A stretch of 64,000 nucleotides of DNA, from contig JAAKBF010000070.1 of the NCBI GenBank assembly GCA_012656075.1, positions 85,810 through 149,809 on the forward strand. Reading direction: 5' to 3'. A model generated the notes under the pieces. It searched no databases. It was given only the letters and a program-made list of their open reading frames with translations, and was not told the DNA's origin. The stretch is from Phytophthora hibernalis (lineage: Eukaryota; Oomycota; Peronosporomycetes; Peronosporales; Peronosporaceae). Below are positions 20,819 to 31,847 of the stretch, in pieces; position 1 is the stretch's first letter, and each line of letters opens with the position of its first letter. A program made the translations under genes and the position numbers.

Positions 20819-21919
20819 TTCAGTCAGCCAGCTAACTCGACTCCGATCGAGGTTGACTGCTCGAAGCGCACCCTCTAGTCTGTAGTAGTGTTTGCTGCGA
20901 GTTGACATGTGAGACGGGATGATGACCAGGTCTTCGGCAAGTATGCGGAGACCCAGGCGGTACATGTACTACATATCCTTTTCGCCGTTCGGACACCATG
21001 TAAGGTGCATGTATTAATACGAGTAACTAAGTTACCGATCAATTCGGGGCACATGGACATCCCCTCAGCTGACAAGGCCACAACTGTTCTCGGATAGATG
21101 GACAGACGATGTCGGCACAGACGCTGGCCAAGCTGGTCGAAGCACGCCAAGCAGTTGAAAGCGGGGTCGGTCAATGACAAGTAACACAATCCACCTCGCC
21201 CCTTTATTATTATTATTAGCAGTTGAAGCGGGTTGGTCGGTCGAGAATCTCGTCAGAACACTCCCGACGCTATCAAGTTGCGCATTGCCGCGCTAAGCTA
21301 GAGCTATCGGATAGTCTAGCTGTTGATGTTGATGGTTTCAGCTAAGCGTGCGTCGGTGGTATTTGCAGTGGGACAACTTCAACTTCGCTCATACAAATCC
21401 CAGCATTATTCCGATAATGTTGACGAAAGCACAATATTCGTGGCAACCCAAACAGACTCCTATTTGCAATGCGCAAAAAAATGCGCAACTTTAATGTGGC
21501 GAGTGAGTTCTGACAAGATTCGTGACCGACCAGCTCGCTTTCGAACAGCTTGGCATCGACCAGCTCGCCCTGCGTTGTCTGTGAAGTGGCGGACAACTTG
21601 TTGGGCCGCTTTGGACAGTCGCCGCGCGTTTGGATAACTAGGGTGCCCAGCTTTAGACGTAAAAATCAACGAAACCCTTAGCTTTGTAGCTTACCTTGTC
21701 TCCGACCTCTGGTTGCAGTGGTTGGATACCTTAGCTGAACAATCACAAATTAAGATTGTCACGAAATGATGATGCATCGTTCCGTGAAAGGATCGCTATA
21801 ACATCACTACACGAATGATGTTCGGTGACACAGCAAACCTTGAGCTCACCACTCCATTCTCCAAAACACTTCAAGCCTGACACCCCTCAGCAAGAAACCG
21901 ACCACTCCACCCACCGACC
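20819..21919. repeat. GRP-A/SDR-b shared promoter region, block C
   Basis: Bidirectional non-coding interval between GRP-A copy 3 (-) and SDR-b copy 2 (+). Nearly identical, inverted, to 11174-12268. It includes one inverted copy of the dispersed AATAATGCTGGGATTTGTAT motif (21374-21410) and the motif GAACAATCACAAATTAAG (about 21737). Confidence 0.65.
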
Positions 21920-22730
21920 ATGGCACCCACCCAGAAGACGGTTCTCATCACGGGCAGCACGCGCGGCATTGGCCTTACCTTTGCCGAGCACTACATCAAG
22001 GCTGGATGGAACGTCATCGGCACGGCACGCCCCAACAGCAACACGGAAGAGGTATGATACTGTATCTTCCATCCATAAAAGGTTAAGGTTTATATGCTTG
22101 TGGGCGCTCACACGGTTGTTTGCAATGGGCAGCTGGCAGCGCTTGCCCCGTTCAAGATCGTCTCCATGGACACGAGCGACGAGGCCTCGATTGTCGAGGC
22201 GGCTCACCAACTCGAGGGCATCGCCATTGACCTACTCATCAACAACGCGGGGTCCTTCTCCCCAGCGACCTCGCGTCCGGTACCAAGAGCGCGCTCATGC
22301 GCCAGTTCGAAGTGAACGCGGTTGGACCGTTCCTCGTGGCGCGTACACTGTTGCCCAATCTGGAGCTCGCGGCGAAGGCCCGCAGCAACGCTTTCGTCGT
22401 GCAGCTCTCGTCGCTCCTGGGCAGCATCGCCAGCTGCACGAAGGACTCGATTTCCTTCTACAAGCAATTCGGCTACGGGTACCCGTCGTCCAAGGCCGCG
22501 CTCAACATGATCACTCGCTTGCTGGCAGTTGAGCTACGCGAGAGCAACATCGTGGCCGTGTCAGTGCACCCTGGCTACGTGGACACTGACATGACTGCGG
22601 GCAAGGCCACGCTGAAACCAACGGACTCTGTGGCAGCCATGACCGACCTTATCGCCAAACTGGCCCCCGAGAGCACGGGCAAGTTTTTCAACCTGGACCC
22701 GCGTATCCCGAGCCGGAGCTTCCGTGGTAA
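21920..22730 (+). CDS. SDR-b copy 2, short-chain dehydrogenase/reductase (frame interrupted)
   Basis: Full-length paralog of SDR-a. Exon 1 21920-22051 (44 codons, MAPTQKTVLITGSTRGIG), intron 22052-22132 (81 bp), exon 2 22133-22730 ending CCGTGGTAA. Motifs: LLINNAG, MRQFEVNAVGPFLVARTLL, QLSSLLGS, YPSSK, HPGYVDTDMTAGK. Two one-base losses: in GGGG right after the NNA codons near 22250, and in a C run near 22708 (CGTATCCCGAGCC). With both corrected the length is 243 residues, the same as SDR-a. The first loss is shared with SDR-b copy 1, so it may be real and older than the duplication. Confidence 0.78.
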
Positions 22731-23353
22731 GGTGGTGAGCTGCTGCTGCAGTGTTAGCCGACGGCACAAAGGGACACCACTTTGCTACCGGTATCCGATA
22801 GGGGGTAGTTTTCATTGTGCAACTCGTTAGCACGCATAGTGTTACAGCTTGTTCATTGGGCCCTTGAGGGCTGACAACAAAGGAGCCGAGATAGCAATGA
22901 TCAATGCAGCACATTTACTTTTACGAAAGGACTAAGCATGCAGTACCCGGGCGAAACCGAAACCAATATAAACCAACCTATTCGAAAGCAAATGAGAACT
23001 TCGTCAGGTACTCGTTCGTCACCACACAAACTTCAACTTCGCTCATACAAAACTCAGCATTATTTTGCACAAAATTTCAACTTTGTTCAAATATAAACTA
23101 AGCATTATTCTGATCCGCATGGGCTTACAGCTAGGAATTGACTTTTAACGTTAACCGGACAAAACCCCGAGTTGAGTGAGTGCGTCGAGGTTCTGAGTGT
23201 AAGCGTAATGGGTAAGAGGAATAGGGAGCTCAACGAACACCCCATTCAGCACTGGATGAAGGCGCCAACACTTTTGAAGTTTCGCAACGAAATACTACTA
23301 TGTAGTAATTCTTGTCAAGGAACCTTTACTTGGGCGCTGCAAACACATCGAAT
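22731..23353. other. Intergenic region with dispersed-motif copies
   Basis: No gene seen. Two inverted, diverged copies of the dispersed motif lie near 23028-23066 (CTTCAACTTCGCTCATACAA) and 23080-23113. An 'ATTTACTTTTACG' stretch near 22913 corresponds to the polyadenylation area of the related SDR-GRP pairs. Confidence 0.45.
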
Positions 23354-24477
23354 CTAGTTGCTGAGCTCTTCCTTGTAGAACGGAAAGTCGTTGTAGCCCT
23401 TGCCTCCCAGAGCCGAGTTGTAGTACACCTCGTGGCCGGCTTCCGGGTTCAGCGGCCAGTCGTTCTGGAAACGCTCCGCCAGGTCGGGGTTCGAGATGTA
23501 CAGACGTCCGAAGCCCACAAAGTCCACGGTTCCCGTGCGAATCGCACCCTCAGCACGGTCGCGCGAGTAGTTGTTGTTGGCCATGACGAGGCCCTTGAAC
23601 GCCGTCTTGGCATCGAACGCAGTGATGTGGCGGGACTTGTCCGTGTAGCCGAAGCCAAACCCGTCCAGAATGGCAAGATAGCCCAGGTCGTGCGTGCTCA
23701 GACGCTCCATTGTGTACTTGAACATCTCGTAGTTGTCCTCGCTGCCCATTCCAGCAAACGCTCCGTTGGGGGCGAGACGCACACCGATACGGTGCGACGG
23801 TACGGCCGTCTTGACAGCCTCCACGATCTCCAGCAGAAGACGTGCGCGGTTCTCGAACGAACCTCCATACTTGTCCGTGCGCTTGTTGGTGGACGACTGC
23901 AAGAACTGGTCAATCAGGTACCCGTTGGCGGCGTGGATCTCCACTCCATCAAAACCCGCCTTCAGTGCCAACTCGGCTCCGTGACGGTAGGACTCGACCA
24001 CTCCGGGGATCTCGTCCGTCTCCAACGCACGCGAGTCTCGTAGTCGGACGTTTCGTAGTTGGCATTGCGGGTGTGACCACCTTCGAGACGTACAGCCGAT
24101 GCAGACACAATTTCACCCTTGGGGTTGAAGCTCGTGTGACCTTGACGACCCATGTGCCACATCTGCAGGAAGATCTTGCCTCCTTTCTTGTGCACACGCT
24201 CGGTCACTCGCTTCCAGCCTTCCACGTGGGCCTCCGTGTAGCACGCGGCGGCGTGGTACCAGCCGTAGGCTTGCTCAGAGATGGCGGTAGCCTCCGAGAT
24301 GATGAGTCCGGCACCCGCACGCTGTTCGTAGTACAGTTGGTTGTCTTCAGACGGCACACGGTCGGCATTGGCGCGTCCGCGGCTAAGAGGTCCGAAGACG
24401 ATGCGGTTCTTGAGTTCGAGGTCGTCGCCGAGCTTCAGAGGCGTGAAGAGCTTGTAGTCGGCGGTGATGGCGGCCAT
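23354..24477 (-). CDS. OYE-2, old yellow enzyme/12-oxophytodienoate reductase-like
   Basis: Inverted near-identical copy of OYE-1 (same 1124-base span; residues of the second half identical). Here the CCCC run of OYE-1's break is complete, but GACTCCGCG reads GACTCGCG (near 24032), so the frame breaks one line earlier: 24477-23962 then 24025-23354. The two copies thus have different single-base losses and each one repairs the other in comparison. Homology includes about 230 bp upstream and stops at the TAG stop codon. Same active-site residues as OYE-1. Confidence 0.87.
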
Positions 24478-25300
24478 GGCTGAAGATTGAGGGAAAACTT
24501 TGCTTGACGGTGAGGTGGCAACTTGCTGAGTGAACTTTGGTTGAGTGAACTTTGGTTACTCATCCAGGGACAGCAGCATATTTTTGGGGTAGACATCATT
24601 GAGCCTGTGACGTCAGTGATTAAACGGATACCCGGCTGTGATTGGTAGATAAACGGTTTGCGTATACAACGTTGACAACAAATCTGTGACGTGTGAGCAC
24701 GAGAAAGGGCTACAAGACAAGAAGCTTTGCGATAATTAATTCAGACTACATGTAGCATGCCGATGCTGAACAGCATTCCAGCCGCTGAGCTGTCACGTCA
24801 TTGTTGATTTTTGGCCCGTGTGATTATGGCAAGGTCGTTGGGCGCGGCAAACCGCGACCACGACCTCCGGCCGGCACGGTGCGAACCTGAGCTCCACTCA
24901 ACATGCATATCTAATACTGCCAATCGTTTGACATCACTGAAAACGAAATTGCAGCACTCACATCAATATCGGCCAATTTAAAAACTCCAAATTTTGATTT
25001 TCATCCAATAGAAACACGCAAACTCACCAAAAAATCCGCCTTCACCAGTCATTTCCCTTACACTCCACCAAGCTATAATACCGACCGAATCAACCCTCTA
25101 AGCCATGCCCCGCTACCACCCCTGGGTCAACCTCGCTATCGCGCTTCCGCGCTCCGACGCGGACATCCTCCTGGAGACCTTTAAAGCTTCAAAATCAGCA
25201 AGAGCGACATGGTGCAGTGCTGCATCTGAACGGTTGCGGCGCCTCACGGGATGCGAGTCCAGCTACTAGCCTGCACCTTCGATGCATGCACGGTGGCTGG
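24478..25300. other. OYE-2 promoter and left flank of the MULE
   Basis: First about 230 bp mirror the OYE-1 promoter, including the repeated AACTTTGGTTGAGTGAACTT. The rest has no recognised gene; a TACATGTA lies at 24747-24754. The left terminal repeat of the MULE should lie here but I could not define it. Confidence 0.4.
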
Positions 25301-25389
25301 GCACAGCGTGAAATGCCCGTGACGTGGATGTGTGAGGACGTGCCAGACGTTGAATGTGGTGAATGTGGACGATATTTACGCCCACGCTA

Positions 25390-25866
25390 CGCCAGTTCTT
25401 TCATCGCCGAAGCCGAAGCTTTCTTCGGCTATGAAGGAAGTGGCTCTAGACTGGGCGGCACAAGGACTCCGTCCACTGAGGGTCTGGCATGGCCTCATGA
25501 GGCGTTTCAACTTGGACGAAGCGTCGATGCCTAGTCCAACGCTTCGTCCACAATTACATGGTGGGCACTCTCGGTGGTAGCGACCTGCTCGGCGCTGTCC
25601 GCCTAAAGATTAAAGCGGGCGGATACACCGGCCAGGAAGAGGAGACAACGGCGTTTACGTTCTCGTGGTGCAACGATGGGCAAGGAAGACCTATCGTTGG
25701 GAACGGAACTGATCAAGATGCATTTGTGGTGGACATGACGACGAAAACGTTGCTCCGCGATGCAGACAGAGATCCGGATTCTTTCATCTTGCATGTGGAC
25801 GCCACCTACAAGCTGTCCCAGGTAGGGTATCCAGTGGTTGTTGTGGGTGTCTCTGATAGAGCTAGG
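25390..25866 (+). pseudogene. MULE transposase 1, N-terminal part
   Basis: Frames in this stretch read LSSAMKEVALDWAAQGLRPL, RVWHGLMRRFNL, then (after a shift near 25530) RFVHNYMVGTLGGSDLLGAV, FTFSWCNDGQGRPIVGNG and SFILHVDATYKLSQVGYPVV, VVGVSDRAR. This is the region before and including the first catalytic Asp (HVDATYK) of Mutator-like transposases. The ORF is cut at 25866 after a TAGG, and its continuation RHFHLLAVFIVS resumes in frame at 31848 after a second TAGG. The interruption is therefore an insertion, not decay by deletion. Confidence 0.75.
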
Positions 25867-27241
25867 TGTGACGAAGTCGATGAAACTTTCTCGCCCAAGT
25901 GTATAGCGGTAGCCCAAACTTAGTCCTGAAACTTAAGCCTCGGGGTGAACCCTGAACGCAGTTCCTTGAAACCGCGATTCAGAGTGGCGTGGCACCTTGT
26001 GTAATCCCTATCGGCGTTGATGAATTCGGGAGCCTGGATTTGCCACCAAATGAGTTGTCCAATACAAATAGGCCTTGAAAATGTCGGACGCGACGTTCAC
26101 TTCCTCAACGCACTTCTCCAATGTCTGAATCCGGATCCGAGAACCCAGAAGAAACACCACTTTCAGATAACCCATACAAATACAGAGTTCTATACAACAA
26201 ACAGCCGCTAATTATTCTTATAGACCCTTGAGCGGTGGGTCTGAACGCCAGTCAACTAGGGCAGCGTTCAGGGTACTGGTCAACCCTGAAGCCCTTTCAC
26301 ACGCGCACCACCCTCAGATGAGGGAAATAACACACACAAATACAATCCAACCTTGAACGCAGTCTATCAAATATTCCTGGGGATGACTGCTACTAATCAC
26401 CCAAGAAGGTCTTGTCAATATGAAATGAAACACCGCCCTTACCGTACACGCAGCGGGATCAACTAGAAAATGGAATGCAAGGATCACGTCAGACACCTAC
26501 GTGAATGATCCCTCACAACTGGACTTGAATCTTTTAGGGAGTCCCATACTGAACCGTCCTTAACTGATCGGCGGACCCGTTTCCCGCTTGTCAGAAGCCC
26601 TTCTTTGAGCGACTTGTGTAGTAGGGGGTAAACGAACTCTGATTGTTATCTTTACTAGCCTATCGCTAGCTATTCGTAAATGGTATCTTGTTGTCTTCGT
26701 TCTTCGATGATGTTCTTCCGTGTTCTTCTGTGTTCTTCTGTGTTCCTTCATCGCGATCTTCTGCTTTGACTTGATTTGATTATACTGGATGTTGACGTTG
26801 ACACTTTGTGGGTTGATCTTCCCATCTTCAAGGGGCCGTGTCTTTTTGTTTGCTGGATTCTTGATATCCTCAACGCAGGTGTTTTCCACCCACACTCAGG
26901 GTTGTTGAACCTGGATATAACTTGAAACCGATGTGTGCGGCCTCACAGAGCAGGATGAACTTGGGCGCACATAATAATTTGCACGCTCAGGTATCTGCGT
27001 TGAGGGACGATCTGCGTCCAGGAACTAAAGTGCATCCAAGGTCTTGCGACCAAAGGTACACTCACTGTAGAGGCTTCACACGGCATTCTTTTCTTGGTTT
27101 TCTGCTTCACTCGGTATTTGTAGGCACGGCGAGTTCCGGGTACACGGGTATGTTTGCATTCAGACTTTAAGCGAGGCGGGACACCACATACAATACGTTT
27201 GCATGGGCGTTTTCAACTCCAGATTGGGTTAATCCGCTTAA

Positions 27242-30200
27242 CCCCTTGCACGCGAAGGGTCGGCAAACGGTCTTATGCTGTTCAGAACAGCATAAGAACT
27301 ACTTGGTTTTACTATACCTCTAAATCCGGAAAGCAGGATCATCGTCCCTTCCCACAAGTTAAGAAGATCTAATTGGTCCACGTAATACTGAGCGTTGCTG
27401 CTATTGGCTACCCAACCAGCTGGGCCGAAGTACCGTACGCAGGAGCAGGCTCATTTTTCTCCAAAATCAGCCAAAAATCGGTTCCCCTCTGCGCTCAGCC
27501 GCTAAACCACTCATTCTTGGATGTCGAGCGGCAGAGCACAAGCGCGATGGCCTACGCTATGGACTTCCGGGACATATGGCCCCGCCTTCGCTCCCAGGGT
27601 TGGTCGTGGAATCCTGCTACGAAGATTCAGATTCAGTGCGTATGGACCGAGTACCATGTTCTTGCTCTCATCATACTAACTCTATTTAGTGTGTTTGCAA
27701 ACTACCTAAAGCCTGGACGCACTTTGAAGGGCGGTACACAGGGCGTCGACTTTTTCAAGGGCGAGGACGAGCTACTGGCCTACGTGCGCGAGGACAAAGA
27801 GCTCTGTCGACGGCTACAGATTGCCAATGTGCTGGTGCGCACGGATGCTCATGCCAGTAAGTGCGGTTCGCCGCATCGTGTTGTGTTTACATATCTGTAG
27901 CTTATCTTGATATGTATAATATGTACGCTAGTCCGCAGCTCCTCACAAGACGCAGCGCCCCCTCGGCCCAAGCGCCAACGTCGAGCCGCAGCACCTGTGT
28001 CGGCAACGAAGATAGCGGCCAAGAAACATGCGACCCGATCATCTGCGTCTGCAAAACCTTCGAAAGCAACGGTCCCGAAACCACCCAAGAAGCGGACGAA
28101 GAAGCAGATTGAAGCAGATGCCGCGCTACGCCGCCGAGACATAGCAGCGTTTGGTAACGTATGGGGCGATGAGAACAGCACGGGTAAGTGTGATGTCTTT
28201 ACGGTTTGTTGTAGTGCTGGCTAGCGTGATGTGGCTCATCGGGCTATAGAAAGCGACGGAAGGACAGTATTGCCTCCTACGGACAAGCCACGTTCCCCGG
28301 AGGGTAATAATTTCTGTGTTTATGCTGACATCGACGTACCGTGTGGTATACTGACTTATCATTGTAGGCAATGCTGACATGGTGGCCACGCTAAGCACCT
28401 ATGCTGACCGGGGCGGAATAGCGGTGGAGCTAATGCTGACGTGGATGACATGCAAGTCGATAATGCTGACATGGACACCACAGCTCTGCTGACACGAACG
28501 CCGCGTCGGCCGCCGGTCCAGACACGACAACTGTAGCTGGTGACATTCCTCCTGGCGCGACATCGACTCCGTATGAAGAGCTCAATGCTGTAGTCGAAGA
28601 AGAAAGCAGTGAGGGCGTTACTGACGCCAGGGTTGACGAGGGCGTTTCTCCAGCCAATGGTTTGAGTGCATCTTCTCAAAATACTGAAAGCGACACGGAA
28701 TCGAACGTTGGCTCCGAAGACGAGACGTACGAGCCTGACAACGATGCCGGGAGTGAAAATGATGATGAAGAAGATCCGGATTCTGACGAAGGCGTGGGGA
28801 GACGTGATGAAGAGCAGAAGGACGAAGACGATGATCCTGCCGTCGGTGAGAGCACTCGCCAAGTACTGCAAGGAACCGGGGGTAGACTGCCGTTGTCGCT
28901 TGGCTACACTGATGTTTTCGACCCAAATGTTGGTGATCCACGCGGTGGGACTGTACTGGAAAGTGATGGCGAGGGCGCCGTTGACTCGGCGGATGCTATT
29001 TCTAGCATAGACTCAGATAGTGAGTCAAGTGACGCCGATTCGAGCAAGACCGAAAGTTTACAGCAAGGACTACGCCACCTCGCCGGTCTGAAGGATGCCG
29101 ATGAACGCGAGCGCTGGCACATGAGTGTACAAGGTGAGCATGCGCTGTCGTGGTCTAGTCTGACTTGAACAGCTTGTAACGGTTTTGTTATGCCGACAGG
29201 TTCTTCTGAGGTGTACAACAATGAGCAACTGGACCAAATGAAGGTGGACGGCTGGGATGTGCTTCCCGACAACGTTGAAGCAGAGATCGTCGCAGACCCA
29301 GTTGTGGACAAGATGTACGAAGGGTACTGCGGGCCATCACAAGACATCATGCCGGCTTCCAAATCCCCGCTTCAGCTCTTCTATTACTTCCTCCCAAAGA
29401 CCTTTAGGCGACAAGTGGCAGCCCAGACGCATCTCTACTGGCAGCAAACCCTCGAGGCAAGACTCCAAAAGGCAGAAGAGAGAGAAAGCAGTGTCACTCA
29501 CCGCGCACAGAGAAGTAAAGCTACATTACGAAGGAAGCTTGAGAAATTTCAGAAGATTGCTCCTCACGAAGTTTTACAATGGATTGGTTTGATGCTCGCT
29601 CATGCGCTTCGGCCTTGCAAGCAAATGGATGAACACTGGCAAACGGATGGGATCGGTGTTCTACCTGCGGGAACTTTCGGCAAAGCGATGGCGCGTGACC
29701 GGTTTCGAGAGATTTCACGATTTATCCATTTTACTGACAACGAGGACCCCGCAGCCACAACGGATCGAGCTTGGAAAATTCGTTCCGTTCTGTCGGTTCT
29801 AGAGAAGAGCTTCAAGCAGGGGTATGTACTTGGATCGCGCATTGCCATTGACGAAGGTGTCCTTCCGTCTCACAACCGCCGAAACCCTACGAGGACCTTC
29901 ATGAAAGACAAGCCACATCGATGGGGCTCCAAGTGTGTCATGACTTGCTGCGCTGAGACTGGGTATTGCAAGCGGTACGTATGCTGACAGGATGGGTTTA
30001 CTCTCGAGATGGTAAACTGACATGTCATCGTTTGGCCAAATGCAGGGTTGAGCTCGACATCGGGAGGGCTGGTGATACTGAAGGCTATCAATCTATCGAC
30101 ACCAAGAACGGTCCAGCGGCTGTGATCCGTAACATTGCGTGTGTGTTTCGTGGGATGCCAGACGAAGGGCGTCGGTTGGTGATTGGAGACCGCTACTACT

Positions 30201-31592
30201 CGTCCATACCTCTGGCGCAGCAGCTCCGGACAATGGGGTTCAACTACATCGGCACTATGCAGATTGACCGAAAGGGCTGGTGCGATGCGCTGACGTACCC
30301 GAAGAAGAAACGACAAGCCAGAACACCACGTGGCTCTTTCCCAATGGCAGTGGCCAAATCAAACCAGGGACTTGTGACACTGATGTGGGCAGACAACACC
30401 ATCGTGTACTTCGTGGCTTCACAAGTGACGGCAGAGCCGACCACAGTTCGGAGACGGGAGAAGAGAGGGTCCCAAAGCGATGTACCCTGTCCAGGACTGG
30501 TTGCGGAGTATCAACGCTACATGGGAGGCATCGATCGTCATGATCAGCTACGCCTGCAAGCGTACTCGATGAAGATGGCAATAATGTGCGGTTGACAACA
30601 ATATGCTGACAAGGAGTTGCTACGAATTCTCACTTATGCTGTTCTGGTCTGCAGGTTCAGTAAATACTATAAAGGTCTCTTTCTTGGCCTTGTGGATATG
30701 GCGCTTGTGAATGCGTACATCATCTACAGGAAGCTGTGGGAGAAGAAGAAGAGGAAGAATTCACACTTCGAGTTCCTGGCCAGACTACACCAAGAGCTGA
30801 TCGAACAGACTGAAGCCAGCTTCACCAACACAAGATCTGACGTTGCTGCGCAGGGGTCAAGTGAGACACCAGTTGATGTGAATGGAGATCACACTCTCGC
30901 TCAGACGACCGATTCGCGCATGAACAACGGTGAGCAGCGTCTGCGGCAGCGCCAATGCAAGGTGTGTTCGTTCTACAAGCCCCATGGAAAGAAGAGAGGA
31001 GGGACCTCAACCTTCTTCTGCCCGCAGTGTTCTCATGGCAAGCGCGGTTTGGTTACGCTGTGCAACAAGGTTCGCGGACACGCAAAGAACGAGACGCTCA
31101 TCTGCTTGCAGATTTGGCACATGGCGTGGCAAAAGGAGAGTTCGCGCCATAAGGCTAATCGTATTCGAGACAGAGGTTTAGTTACAGAGTAGATAAAATC
31201 CTCGCTTCGCTTCAGAGCTTTTAATGCATTAAATGCATGTAGCATCTTCTTGTGTACGTGTCTTCTCTGTCAGAAACAACGGCTTGCTCTGGTTGCGCTT
31301 CTTAGTCGTCTTGGTCTCGTGCAGAAAGCAATATGGCGCTCGTGGCACGCGTACGAATCTCAAAATTCAGAAAGTCGGGACCTGTCGTGATTGGTTTAAT
31401 AAAGCGTGTCACACGACGCAGCCTCTTTGCGGGGATTATTACCGGGGAGCTTAGCAACAAGCCGTGCGAAAAGTCAAAAAAACTACTTGAATAAACTAAG
31501 GCATACTATAACTCATACGATTCCTTATGCTGTTCTGAACAGCATAAGGGTTTTTGGTATCACATCCATGTCGCCCCTCCGCGTGCAAGGGG
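27242..31592 (+). mobile_element. piggyBac-superfamily transposon, complete with TTAA duplication
   Basis: The element is flanked by TTAA at 27238-27241 and 31593-31596, the diagnostic piggyBac target. Its 13-bp ends are perfect inverted repeats: CCCCTTGCACGCG at 27242-27254 and the reverse complement at 31580-31592. A 25-bp subterminal near-palindrome (CTTATGCTGTTC around one base GAACAGCATAAG) occurs at 27272-27296 and inverted at 31524-31548, asymmetrically spaced from the two ends (30 and 44 bp), as in other piggyBac elements. It encodes a multi-exon transposase with all catalytic motifs. Length 4351 bp. Confidence 0.9.
27547..31192 (+). CDS. piggyBac transposase (DDE_Tnp_1_7), multi-exon
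   Basis: Start ATG 27547. N-terminal domain DFRDIWPRLRSQGWSW, then an intron (27636-27689, with a TACTAAC branch site) and YLKPGRTLKGGTQGVDFFKG. A basic linker (PPRPKRQRRAA, KKRTKKQIEADAALRRRD) leads to a long acidic region (about 28550-29130), where frames must change at least once near 28400-28500. Intron 29134-29199. The catalytic core has LFYYFLPKTFRR, IAIDEGVLPSHN (first Asp), an intron after ETGYCKR, VIGDRYYSS (second Asp) and YMGGIDRHDQLRL (third Asp), then an intron and FSKYYKGLFLGLVDMALVNA. The end is a Cys-rich finger: CKVC, CPQC and LCNKVR. It would cut and paste the element at TTAA. The complete motif set suggests a recently active copy, though the acidic region may be disrupted. 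Confidence 0.82.
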
Positions 31593-31847
31593 TTAAGGAC
31601 GGGGGCGACCTAGACATAGATCTGCGTTCAGAGTTTCAGATCCTGACCGCAGTCTTCCAAATCTAAAGGGCGAATCTTAAAGCCTGACTGCACCGCTCCG
31701 CGGAACACAGCCGAATTCCATGTCATACTTGCGCAAGGCGCATAACCAGTACCGATAAATTGTCCATAGCCAATCAAATATCAGGATAATTCCAGGTCAG
31801 CATTCACTGGGTGACTCCAGGAGAAAATTGCACTCAGTCTCGTGTCA

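Larger units (their letters stand above)
25867..31847. mobile_element. Unclassified insertion with TAGG target duplication, host of piggyBac
   Basis: Flanked by TAGG on both sides (25863-25866 and 31848-31851). Removing it plus one TAGG restores an uninterrupted MULE reading frame across the join. It begins TGTGACGA and ends TCGTGTCA, so it has TG...CA ends as LTR elements do, but I found no long terminal direct repeat. Its own sequence outside the nested piggyBac is 25867-27241 and 31593-31847; it has no recognisable coding domain. Repeated TGTTCTTC words occur near 26705-26745. Confidence 0.55.

Noticed and set aside
26560..26910. Possible solo LTR on the minus strand (starting TGAGTGTGGGTGG)
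   Set aside because: I could not find matching ends, a target duplication or a second copy, so I left it inside the unclassified insertion.
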